From Kryptolebias marmoratus (lineage: Eukaryota > Chordata > Actinopteri > Cyprinodontiformes > Rivulidae): a stretch of 64,000 bases of DNA. Shown here piece by piece: positions 41,676 through 52,185 of this stretch (within the stretch, counting starts at the first letter, position 1; every line of letters begins with the position of its first letter). A program made the translations under genes and the position numbers. The stretch lies in assembly GCF_001649575.2 (NCBI RefSeq), contig NC_051445.1:7592874-7656873 (forward strand), given 5' to 3'. Below the pieces are notes generated by a model that saw only the letters and a list, made by a program, of their open reading frames with translations, was not told the origin of the DNA and ran no database searches.

Positions 41676-43329
41676 TTTCCAAAAGCTTAACTGGCGGCCT
41701 GATATGTTCATTTTAACCCTAACCCTATAACACTGGCCCTCATGTGGCTAGCCATTAGCTTAACCTAAACAAAGACATCCCTTCAAAAGTGAACAGACTA
41801 TGCCTTTAATGCTGAGATTTATAGGCTTTTTGACCTTTCCACTCACAGAGTGATGATGGTTTTTATGTCCTTTATTTTTTGGAGAAAATGATCCACTCTT
41901 CATGTATTCTTTCCTCTGTAATCGTTGTAGATGGGGATGTAGTAAAATATCAGGGACTGGGGCTAGTAGTATATTATAATAGTTGTCTCATCTCAATACA
42001 TTGATGATTGGTGTTTCAGACTATCAATGCTTCTGACAAAAAGAATGTGCCACGTATGACCTAACAAGTTTTCAAAGTTTAAAGGTTGCTAAATCAAATC
42101 CTATTTAGATCATTCCACTCAGGTTTTGAGAGAACTAAAATGTGTTAATGGAAGTGCTGGCATTTGGTAAACTAATTAGATGTTCTTATGCATTTTTCAT
42201 TTTGAATTAACTATTTACAATCGCAGTGCCGGTATATGGTACCATCTTAATTTGAAGAACTTTTCTTTTTTTATTGTTACTTGACTTACCTTTTCTTTAC
42301 CTGACAGCACTGATTATTTCATCTGTCAAACTCTTGACAGCAATTTAGACACTCATTACTTAGATTAAGAGTGAATTTTAGTATTATATATTTTGCAGTA
42401 CAGGAATTTTGTTTCTGTCTCATCAAATGGAAACTAGAGAAGTTCATGCAAGACATTGTGATTGTAAAAAAAAAAAACTGTTTTAACATCTTAATGATTT
42501 GTTATTGGCATTTTATATTTGAGTGTTAAACAAGTTGGATTCCTTTAAAATGTAAGAACTTGTAAGAATGTGATTTAAAGCACATTGGGATCTCCTGTAT
42601 TACAGTTTTCTTTACTTGTACTCATCTCAATTTTTTAACCACCAGCCAATTAATTTGTGTTGTATTTCATCAAGTAAATGGCTAGTGCTACTTCCAAACA
42701 AATGTGCATTTATTAATGATGAATGTATTAGTGTTTACTGCCATAAAACTAAACTTGTCTTTAACTCAGGTGATTTATTGGCTAGTTTTTCAGTGATGAG
42801 CAGCATGTAAGATTTTCAAAGTATTACTGTGATTATGTTTTTGTATGTAAAGTTTTACTTCATTTCATAATAAATATGTCAATATAATTAATCTGAGTGA
42901 CTTCTTATTTTAAATATTTTTAGAATGAGGGGGAAAAGCCTCATGTCACTGTAATACTAGCAGTCCTGGAGGAAAAGGAGTTAATTTTACATTAGATTTT
43001 TATTTTTTGTCTTCACGGTAACACTTACATGACAGGAAAAACAACATTGTGAGGTATCAGCAACTAGAACATACAATATTACGAATTAAATTTTTTTGTG
43101 GCTAAAGCATGTAATCAATTTTATTAAATGCACATCCTTTTCTATCATCTGTGAATATATGAACTGATAAGTATAATTAAAAAACTAGAAATAGGACCAT
43201 TTTATGCTGCGTACATATATTACAGTGACATACCAAGAATCGTCTCCAGGATTATTATAAAATTATTTTTTAAATGGCTTAAAAATGTTTTTAGTATTAC
43301 TTTCATGTGGTGTAGTACTTCTTTTCATC

Positions 43330-43385
43330 CACCAGGGGCGCTGTTCTCTGTTTATATTTCCACGGTTAAAATCTAACATGGCGGC
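43330..43385 (+). promoter_or_regulatory. Probable mecr promoter with YY1 site
   Basis: AACATGGCGGC at 43375-43385 matches the YY1 consensus AANATGGCGGC, about 100 bp before the mecr start codon, a position typical for YY1 in mitochondrial and housekeeping genes. A CTCF-like CCACCAGGGGCGCTG sits at about 43330 but is one G short of the core. The motifs are seen; function is inferred. Confidence 0.5.
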
Positions 43386-43483
43386 GGCCAAGAGCGTGAA
43401 GTGTACTTTCACTTCTTAAAATACAAACATTTATATAAAAAACGTCGTCGTGCATAAAGTTAAAGGTTCGGTTTTGTGTCGCC

Positions 43484-46400
43484 ATGTGGTTTGTAGTTTA
43501 CACTGTGTGTTTAAGAAGGCAAACAGTTCGTAAAAGAGGCTTCGTCGGTGCTTTTCTGCAGTGTAAAAGGCACCGGGATGCTAACGTTTCGCACTTCGGT
43601 CACTCGGCTGGACGCCACGCGCACACCTGCCAGGCTCTTGTATACAGAAACCATGGAGACCCTTCACGAGTCGTTCAGTAAGCATGTCTGTCTGAAAAAG
43701 CATTAAATGTATTAATGAGTCACCATTATGCAGACACGAAGCACAGCTGGGGCTAAACCTAATTTTGGAATTGTCTTCGGTGTTTTTTGTGGATGTATTA
43801 AACTTTTTATTTATTTATGGCACAACCGCCTAAAGATGACATTTCCGCATTTCCGTCCACCTGTAGTAAAACGGGGTGGTCATGTTTTTGGCTGTCTGTC
43901 TGTCACCAAAACGCCATATAACCCACTGTGCAAATTTTAATGACACTACAAAATAATCATTGAATGTACACCCACAACAGGTTAATCTCTGGAGACAGCA
44001 CGATTCAAGATGGCTGCCACAGCTAATCAACACTAGAAAACAAAAACTGGCTGTAATCCAGTCAGTTTAACAGATATTGAGCTAAAATGTGAGAAATAAC
44101 AGTAGAACTAGACATGAAGACATAAGTAAATAAACACTTGACAAACGGGAGGTATAAATCTGTTAGGAAATACAGAAATAAGAGAAAATGGGTGAATATA
44201 AATTTCCAGAGCCGTAGATGTAGCATTCATCTTTTTTTTCCTTTAAGGAGGTTAAACAGTAAAAAATAGGATTCTTATCAGAACTATTAAATAGACCAGA
44301 GTGATTACTTTATATTCTTTCACTTATCTGTTAACTGATTCATTGAAGTGTGTAAGAGTTTTATTATTAATAACAATATCCTGTGTATTTGATTGTATGT
44401 CTGAATTTTGGTTTTTAATTTGCTTGTTGGTTGACTGTGAGCATCATGATCAAGCAGAGAAATGTAGTGGGGTTTTTTTGCTGTCGTTGTTTCACCCGAT
44501 CTTTGTGCAGTATTTTTTATCACCGGTATTTTCTCTCTTTCTCACACTTCTGTCAGGTTGGAGGATGTAGCCCTTCCCCCAACAGGTGCAAAGGATGTGC
44601 TGGTTAAACTGCTGGCAGCCCCAGTAAACCCGTCAGATCTGAACATGATTCAAGGTGTTTGGTTTGTTGGTTTCTGCCCACATGAGGCTTTACCGCCATT
44701 ACAGCAGCCTGAGTAACCTAACAGATTCTGTTTTTTGTCTCTCTTTAGGTACCTATGCTATTCTTCCTGGCCTCCCAGCTGTTGGTGGTAATGAGGGTGT
44801 AGCCCAGGTCGTCGAGGTGGGCAGCCAGGTCGAGTCTCTCAGAACAGGAGACTGGGTCATCCCGAGAGATGCTGGTCTGGGTAAATTACAGCTCGAAAGG
44901 CGCGAATATGAAAAAAAAAAAAAAAGCCAAACAAAAACACGTATATGTAGTTTGTGTCTTTGTGTGAACAGGGACATGGAGGACAGAGGCAGTGCTGGCA
45001 GAAGACGATGTTATCTCGCTGCCAAATGACATCCCCCTGCTCGCCGCTGCCACTCTGGGCGTGAATCCCTGCACCGCCTTCAGGATGCTGTCAGACTTTG
45101 AAGAGCTCAAGTCAGGTATAATTTTACACAAGCATCCCTAATGTTCTCTTTCTCTGAACTTCAAACTCATGAGCACAACATAAAACATGACATTAGGCTG
45201 TCAGTTTGACTCTCTGCTGTCGTCTGTCTGTTTAGGAGATTCTGTGATCCAGAATGCAGCCAACAGTGGAGTTGGGCAGGCTGTTATACAGATTGCTGCT
45301 GCAAGAGGAATAAACACTATAAATGTTATTCGAGACAGGTGAGCTCAGTCTTTGAGATTAGTCTGCGGTTACATTATTTTTTTTTTACATATGAGTAAAT
45401 ACCCAAGCACTAAAACTGAAAATATAGAAAGTCTGTTCAGGACACTTGGCGGGTTTTCAGTTGCAATCAATCTGTTGCTTAAGGAGACCTAAATAAAGTG
45501 TTGCAAAGTTTGCGTTTTAGAATTTCCAAATATAGTGATGTTCGTGTCTTCCTCTTCAAAGGTCAGATTTTGCGCAGCTCAAAGAGCGGCTGAAGGCTAT
45601 GGGAGCCAGTCATGTGATCAACGAAGAGGCCCTGAGGCGGCCTGAGATGAAGGAACTGTTCAAGGTCTGTGGATCGGAAGATAAGCTCAGATGTATCAGG
45701 AGAAGTAGTCATGTGGTTTTTTTTTCGTTGTTAGCAAATTTACAACCCTTTCTTTTCTTTTGAAAGACGTGTCCAAAACCTAAACTGGCATTAAATGGAG
45801 TTGGAGGCAAAAGTGCAACAGAACTACTCCGTCATCTACAGTGAGCATCTTAAACAATCTTTAATGATTAAATGCTCTTATGGAGCAGAGAAAAGGCAAT
45901 TATATGCATATTTCTTGTCAAATGCTCCTTGCTTTTTCAGAGTTGGAGGGTCTATGGTGACATATGGAGGCATGTCCAAACAACCAGTCACAGTTCCTGT
46001 GGTAAGAAGGCTTTCAGGGGAGAAAAAAGCTTTACATCTTGGGAAATGGCACCTGCTTTCTTACTTGCTGAGGATTAGATTAAAGCAGGGCTCCTATAGT
46101 TTTCAGTAAAGTTTTATGTTTATACCTGGATATCATGAATAAACAAGGCAAAGCATACTGCATGACAATTTAAAGGTTTTGATTTTCCTGCTATTTTCTA
46201 GTGGATGTTTGTTTAAAAATTACATATTAGTATATATCATACATGTCAATATTTTAATTCTAGAACTATTTCATGAATATTTACAGTAAATGTTTGTACT
46301 TACACTTTAAAAATAGCTTAAACATTTAGCTGAGAAATCTGAAAATTTGAGTTTGAATCAAGTGAGAAAAGAAAAGCTTTTTCTACAAGAGAGGTTTTTG

Positions 46401-46840
46401 AATCCCAGAAAAGAAATCAAACAAATATTATTCCAGAAAATCTAAGATGTTGATTTAAAACTACATTTCATGTTTTTTAATACAAACCATATTTCCTTAT
46501 TGTCTCCAGAGTGCTCTTATTTTTAAGGATGTAAAAGTTCGGGGCTTTTGGGTCACACAGTGGAAGAGAGATCATGCTCGTGGTTAGTTGGCATTATATT
46601 ACTTGATTATTACGTGTTTTTTTTTAAATTACTTTTTTAAAAGTGATTTTACCAGAAGTTTCTTTTTTTTACATAGATGAGAGTGCATTTAGAGCCATGA
46701 TGGATGAGCTGTGCTCCGTCATTCAGCAGGGGAAGCTCACAGCTCCTGCCTGCACTGAGGTGCACCTCCGAGACTATCAGAAGGCTCTGGACGCAGCCAT
46801 GCAGCCTTTCACCTCCAGTAAACAGGTTCTGCTAATGTGA
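43484..46840 (+). CDS. mecr: Mitochondrial trans-2-enoyl-CoA/ACP reductase
   Basis: MECR performs the NADPH-dependent last step of mitochondrial fatty acid synthesis, which supplies lipoic acid. The exons are 43484-43677, 44557-44654, 44749-44880, 44972-45115, 45236-45338, 45562-45664, 45767-45840, 45941-46001, 46510-46582 and 46677-46840, coding 381 residues (human 373). The start [19 protein letters not shown] is a basic transit peptide. Medium-chain reductase landmarks follow: [20 protein letters not shown] (Tyr after the GT is the likely catalytic residue), [33 protein letters not shown], the nucleotide-binding [48 protein letters not shown] and a C terminus SSKQVLLM. At the stretch that reads NCVGG in human, this gene has NGVGG. 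Poly(A) signal AATAAA is at 46940-46945. Identity is secure. Confidence 0.96.
43867..44095 (-). repeat. Repeat family A fragment in mecr intron 1
   Basis: This reverse-orientation piece carries 'acccactgtgcaaattttaatg', 'caagatggctgccacagctaatcaac' (split here by family variation) and 'agatattgagctaaaatgtgag', in the order seen in copy 2 within maneal. It shows that the repeat is dispersed and not confined to maneal. Confidence 0.65.
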
Positions 46841-47486
46841 ACGTGTTGGCTGCATCAACCAACCAATGTAATGTCATGACATATGTGTTTACTAAAGTGT
46901 AACCACAAGCCCGCAACAATACTTTAACTGCACATGCTCAATAAACATGTTCTGTTCCCAGGCTCAGAGTCCAGTGTCTCTCATGTCACTTCTGCAGGAA
47001 TACTTCTGTTAGTTTTACTGGCAGTAATGAAAACCTCATTAAGTTATTACACAGACACAAGATAACGGAAGTTATCTGATAACATAACTTTATCTGTTTA
47101 TCAACGTATCACCTTGTGTTTTTAAATGAATACAAGGAAGTTCAAAACCTTTTAACATATTTATTGTTGTAAAAAGGTGGTATCAACACATTTATAGTTT
47201 CATTTAGGATCCAGTTCATACAGTTATAGTCTGTCACTGGATTTATTAGACAAATAGATAAAATAATTTGACAGATTTAAAAGAAGAAAAATACTAGCTA
47301 AAGTCTAGATTTGATACAGGCCATGTGATGGACTTGAATCTGTCCAGGGTGAACCCTGCCTCTCACACAATGACTGCTGGTGGAAAAACAGCTAAAGAAA
47401 AATGGACGGATAGATGAACTGATGGATTAGATAGAGAACCTTAGACCTAATTACATCACAGTGTGTTGGCTTATGAGGGAAAACCC

Positions 47487-50400
47487 CTACCAACCAGCTG
47501 CCACTATGCTCACAGCCACAGACAGGACCACCAGCAGCAGCCCACCATTTACGGAAACCACCCCTTCTTTTACCAGACACTGCTCATACCTGTCAAAGTC
47601 TAGTTCTCTTGCTGCACACACATGGTCAACGCGGCAGTCACTGTCACAGGCTGTCAGGTCATAGCTGACAGAATTGAAGTCATAGTACTTCTGCAGGTAG
47701 CAGCGATCACTTGCTATTCGCTCCAGAACCTGGTGCATGGAGGCCGGGGAGGCATCTGGCACTCGGAAACTCTCTGTGAGGCGGTACTCTTTCTCCCAGC
47801 GCTCCGTGACTGCATTAGCGTGACTAAGATTCAGATAATATGTCACCACATCCTGTTCACATGTGTGGTTTAAAAGACAAAAGAGAATAATATAAACCCC
47901 TGAAGTCTTCTGGAACCTGCAAAGCATGTTTTTTTTACAGTGGAAAAACTGTGATCTGTCTGTGGCAAAGTGCACTGAAATTATTACATGTAGAATTCTT
48001 ACTTACTCTTACTAGAAGTGTTCCTGTGTCATATTCAAAGACACGAATGCCGGGGTTGTTAGCTCCATCTACAACTCCAGGAAGTGTTGTTTCCCATGGT
48101 GTGACCCCTGGGCTGAGAAACATTGCACTAATGGGCAAGCCTGTGGAAACAAACGGGGCGTTACTTCTGATTTCAACTTTATTACCAACCTCTACTTTAT
48201 TTTAATATCAAGACATTGGACATAGTTACACGGCAGGAAAAAGAAGTGGCAATGACGTTCAGTCACAATGCTGCAGTGTCTTACCTTCTGTGTTGTAGAA
48301 CATGCGGAAACTATCAGTGTGATGATGACCAAAGAATTGTCCAACTATGACAGAATGATGCTTCTTTATCAGATCCAAGTATTTCCTATTGAACTTTGAT
48401 GTGAACCACGGTTTACTTCTTTTTTTCTCAAAGAAACCTGGGGGAACATGACCAATGATGTACACCTAGGCAAGAAAAGCAACTCATAGTTAGCTTAAAA
48501 AAAAAAAAAAAAAATCAATTTTCACTAAAGTATTTTTATATTTAATCAAATATCAAATGTTTACTGCAAGTAGTAGATGTGCAAAACAATTAATAGTTTG
48601 ACCCAATCAAAACTTTGCATCTAATTTCAGTTTAATCTTTGTTAAAGAGCCAACATGAATATGATCCTTTGCCTTCTCCTTGTTGTTTGCTGCCTCTGTA
48701 AGAGTTTGATCCATCCAGCTAAACTGGCCCGCCGGGTCATCCATGTCTGGAGTCAACTTGTTCTGGTCGTAGTAGAGATTAGTGTTGAGGACCAGAATCC
48801 TAAAACCAATTTGGTTCAGCAACCTTTCTGTGTAATATCCACCTTTGCAAGAAGAATAGAAAAATGTATTTTCAATAGGTTTGCTGTTGTTGTTGTTGTT
48901 TTTAAGGTGTTATATCTACTATACAGCATAGGCAGTTTTACTTCTTTGATAAGCAGGTGTCAGACGGTGATCTGTTCACCTTTTTTAAATGTTTCTTTGG
49001 ACTTTGGATCCAACCAGTCATGCCACATTTCTGCTATTCTGTTATAGATGGAGTTTGGGGCTGGAGGAAGCTGGCTCTTGGGGTGGTAGTCATGGTTACC
49101 CAGAGCAGAGTACACCTTAGTGCCTGAAGATGACGATAATACAAATCACTGTCATCATTAATAGGTTGATAAATGTGAAGACGCCACAGTCACTTGATTT
49201 AACACTTACTTGGAAACACCTCAGTTATGATATTAGTAAGGTTACTGATAATGCTGACCACTGCCTCCTCTCCCAGATCCTCATTGGGTACATGTGGTGT
49301 GTCATCTCTGTAATGTAAACAACCATGTTTAAGGATTAAATCCTGAAAAGGGGAAGTGATTATTTTATGAGCCATTAGAAGAGGGAAGAGAATTAAATAG
49401 GTTCTCACACATACACTATATTGCCAAAAGTATTCACTCACCCATCTAAATCATTAAATTCAGGTTTGTAAAATTAAGCACCTCTGCATGCAGACTGCTT
49501 CTACAAACATTTGTGAAAGAATGAGTCGCTCTCAGGATCTCAGTGAACTCCAGTGTGGTACCGTCATAGGATGCCATCTGTGCAAAAAGTCCAGTCATGA
49601 AATCTCATCGCTACTAAATATACCACAGTCTAATGTCAGTGGTGTTATAACAAAGTGGAAGTGATTGGGAATGACAGCAACTCGGCCACAAAGTGGTAGG
49701 CCACGTAAAATCACAGAGCATGAGGCACATAGAGCTCAGAGGTCACCAACGCTCTGCAGAGTCAACAGCTACAGACCTCCAAACTCCATGTGGCCTTCAG
49801 GTCAGCTCAGGAACAGAGCAGAGAGAGCTTCATGGAATGGGTTTCCACAGCCGAGCAGCTGCATCCAAGCCTTCCATCACCATGTGCAAAGCACTGTATG
49901 CAGTGATGTAAAGCACACCACCACTGGACTCTAGAGCAGTGGACACACTCCTAAACTTCATGGAAAACCTTCCCAGAAGAGCTGAAGCTGTTATAGCTGC
50001 AAAGGATGGGCCAACATCATATTAAACCCTATAGATTAAGAACAGGATGTCACTCAAGTTCATATGTGTGTGAAGGGAGACGAGCGAATACTTTTGGCAA
50101 TATAGTGTATATTGTTACAGAAAATAGAAATTCCAGTACTTTTCCTATGTTTTATAAAAGACAAACTGGATTTGTGTTTCCCTTTATATGTCTGTGTACC
50201 TGGGACTTAAGTTCAATCAGAATAATCAAAAATTGTTCGAACCATTTTTTAGGAGACAGATACTCACCCTGTCCAAATAATGAAGTCTGGATCAGGCAGG
50301 ATGTGCTTCATGGCGTAAACAGACGAGTTGATAAGTTGCCATGGTGAGTCACAAACGTAGTCCCCAAATTTGCCAGCACGTAAGGCAGGTCGTTTACCGC

Positions 50401-50649
50401 TGGACGCGCACACAAGCTCCGGGTTGTCTGTCAGTCTGTAGCTCGGATCCCAGTGCAAGTCTGTGATATGCCAAAAGCTCCCTGGATGAAACCGATGCGT
50501 AATTACGCACAGTAAGTCGACCATACATCATGATAGGAGATGTGCGAGAAATGTTAGAATGTATAGTAGACATATCTTTGTTTCTTACCCGACAGTGAGA
50601 AAGCCTCCCCGAAAAGCAGACAAGATAAAAGCAGCTTTACCGAAGACAT
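47487..50649 (-). CDS. smpdl3b: Acid sphingomyelinase-like phosphodiesterase 3b
   Basis: SMPDL3B is a GPI-anchored calcineurin-like phosphodiesterase that shapes membrane lipids and dampens TLR signalling in mammals. Minus-strand exons are 50649-50589, 50481-50268, 49307-49210, 49123-48980, 48842-48655, 48465-48285, 48140-48007 and 47852-47487, coding 461 residues (human about 455). MSSVKLLLSCLLFGEAFS is a signal peptide. Metal-site motifs are HITDLHWD (Asp28, His30), WTGDDTPH, SALGNHDYHP (Asn134, His135), IIGHVPPGFF and GQFFGHHHTDSF (His282-284). The saposin domain of acid sphingomyelinase is absent, as expected. The last 20 or so residues (GGLLLVVLSVAVSIVAAGW) are hydrophobic, fitting a GPI signal. 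The exon 5 donor (CAT|GTTGGC) is weak. Choice of 3b over 3a rests on the C terminus and on rpa2/themis2 synteny. Poly(A) candidates on this strand are at 47247-47242 and 47165-47160. Confidence 0.95.
49414..50107 (+). mobile_element. Internally deleted Tc1/mariner element
   Basis: The terminal sequence CACTATATTGCCAAAAG at 49414 is matched in reverse by CTTTTGGCAATATAGTG ending at 50107, with TA on both outer sides (49412-49413 and 50108-50109). The left half encodes a damaged start of a Tc1-type transposase: reading from ATGAGTCGCTCTCAGG (about 49521), the helix-turn-helix region and the linker GRPRKI are recognisable, with frameshifts. The DDE catalytic part is missing; the sequence jumps to the 3' end. 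It sits in smpdl3b intron 2 and is non-autonomous. Confidence 0.9.
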
Positions 50650-52185
50650 GTTGGACTCTGTGACAGCTGCAAATACCCGTCAGAGACCGAAGGGAGCTTT
50701 GAGACGTGAGAACAAAGGGCAACGGAAGATAAGATAGCAGCTGTTAATGACGTGTTTGCCTGGAAAGTGGATTATATTTATTATTTGGTTCCATAGCTGT
50801 TAATAAAATAAAGTAACATAAATGTATGAGCAGTTTTCCACCTATAGTAATGTGTGCATTTCTTGGATGTAAAACAGAGTTCCCAGCATTGACCAAAGCA
50901 AAAAAATCAGATTCATAGGATTTATTGATGAAAATTAGTATATTTGGGTCGAGCTGAGAGTGCCATAAAAGGCATACATATTAATGTTGGCAGCTGTTTA
51001 TGTGAGCTAAAAATAAGCTGCCTGCTGAGGAGGTCATGTTTCTGTTCACAATAAACCTATTAGGCTAATGGGTTTTGCACCTTTTTTTATTTTTATTTAT
51101 TTTATCTTTTGTAAAGTTTTCTCATGAAAACTTGCAAATTAAATAAATAATTAAATAAACAGAACAAACCAGAGCAGCACAAAACAAACAACTGATGCCA
51201 CTGATAAGGTACAGCAGAACACAAATGAGTCAAACAATTTCAGGTCTGAGGTGCATTGCAGAACTAAATACAAGGTCTAAAAAAAAACTTTTATATTTGT
51301 CTTCAGTCTTTATATTCTCTCAGCATCTTAAATTTCATGTCAAGAAGGCAAGAGATATATCAAAACACAAAATTATACACACACACATTTTAAGTATATA
51401 TGTATACATATGGGTGTCCATTTTTACAGTTGCACATCTACATTTCTGCCAATTAAAATTTTATTAGAAGATTAAAAACTACAATTTAAACATTGTATAA
51501 TTATAAGAATTTTGACAGTAAAAACTCAGTTTTCATTATTTGTCTCAAACTTTTGATCGACAGGGGGAGCTGCTGAGCATTTGAACCCTCGAGAAATTAA
51601 CTATTTTAAACTTTTAAGCTTCGTTGCTTTTTTTGTCCATCACTAGTTTTAAACTTAACTAAGTTATGTTTATTTTATTATATATAAGTACACTTATATT
51701 AAATAGTCATTAATTAAATAAAAAATTAAAACATTGACTTCGTGTGCGTCCAATATTTACGATAGTTCCGGAAGTCAAAACACGTGTCCCGGATACGTAT
51801 GAATTTTTCCCCGCCATTTGCCTTTCAGGTATGACATTTTGTCAAGGAGCGTACCGCTTCTTACAGGAAGAAAATATTCAACTTATCTATCAGACATAAA
51901 TCTTTACAAAAAACATGCTGTTATTTTCTTTACATACCTGAAATACTTTAAACAGTTGGGAAAGATGGTCTGGCAAGCAAAACCCAGGGCTAAATTTACC
52001 CTCATGATCACGGCTGTTGTTGGGTTCGCGGGACTTGTGCTGCGCGCATGCGCCGTATATTGAGTTTGGCGCGCGAGTTTTTACAAGGAAGAATACAGCA
52101 GAGCTACGTGGGGTCATTAATCCTTTCTTGACCGCGTTTTTAACACTTCAGCTCGTTTTTAAAAGGTTAAGTTTGTGCTGCCAAC
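50650..52185. other. Divergent interval between smpdl3b and rpa2
   Basis: These 1.5 kb hold both 5' flanks. The smpdl3b-proximal part is AT-rich with no clear motif. The rpa2-proximal 400 bp are CG-richer, with CACGTG at about 51781, ETS-like CCGGAAGT at about 51768 and the E2F/NRF1 sites listed separately. The open frame at 51818-52063 has no recognisable product. Confidence 0.55.
52044..52074 (+). promoter_or_regulatory. NRF1 and E2F motifs in the rpa2 promoter
   Basis: GCGCATGCGC at 52044-52053 is an NRF1 palindrome, and TTTGGCGCGC at 52065-52074 is a textbook E2F site, both within 145 bp of the rpa2 ATG. E2F control fits an S-phase replication gene. The motifs are seen; binding is inferred. 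Confidence 0.65.

Larger units (their letters stand above)
37807..42890 (+). other. lin28a: lin28a 3' UTR with several candidate poly(A) signals
   Basis: No other gene is seen between the lin28a stop and mecr. AATAAA hexamers occur at 38775-38780 (proximal), at 39776-39781 inside a transposon end, and at 42869-42874 (distal). The distal site is followed by T-rich sequence and would give a UTR of about 5 kb. Long 3' UTRs are usual for LIN28 genes. Which signals are used cannot be told from sequence. Confidence 0.55.

Noticed and set aside
41714..41728. 'aaccctaaccctat' resembling telomeric repeats
   Set aside because: Only two imperfect units. No array.
51818..52063. 81-codon frame just upstream of rpa2
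   Set aside because: No recognisable product and no splice link to rpa2, whose start MWNQGG at 52186 fits the family.
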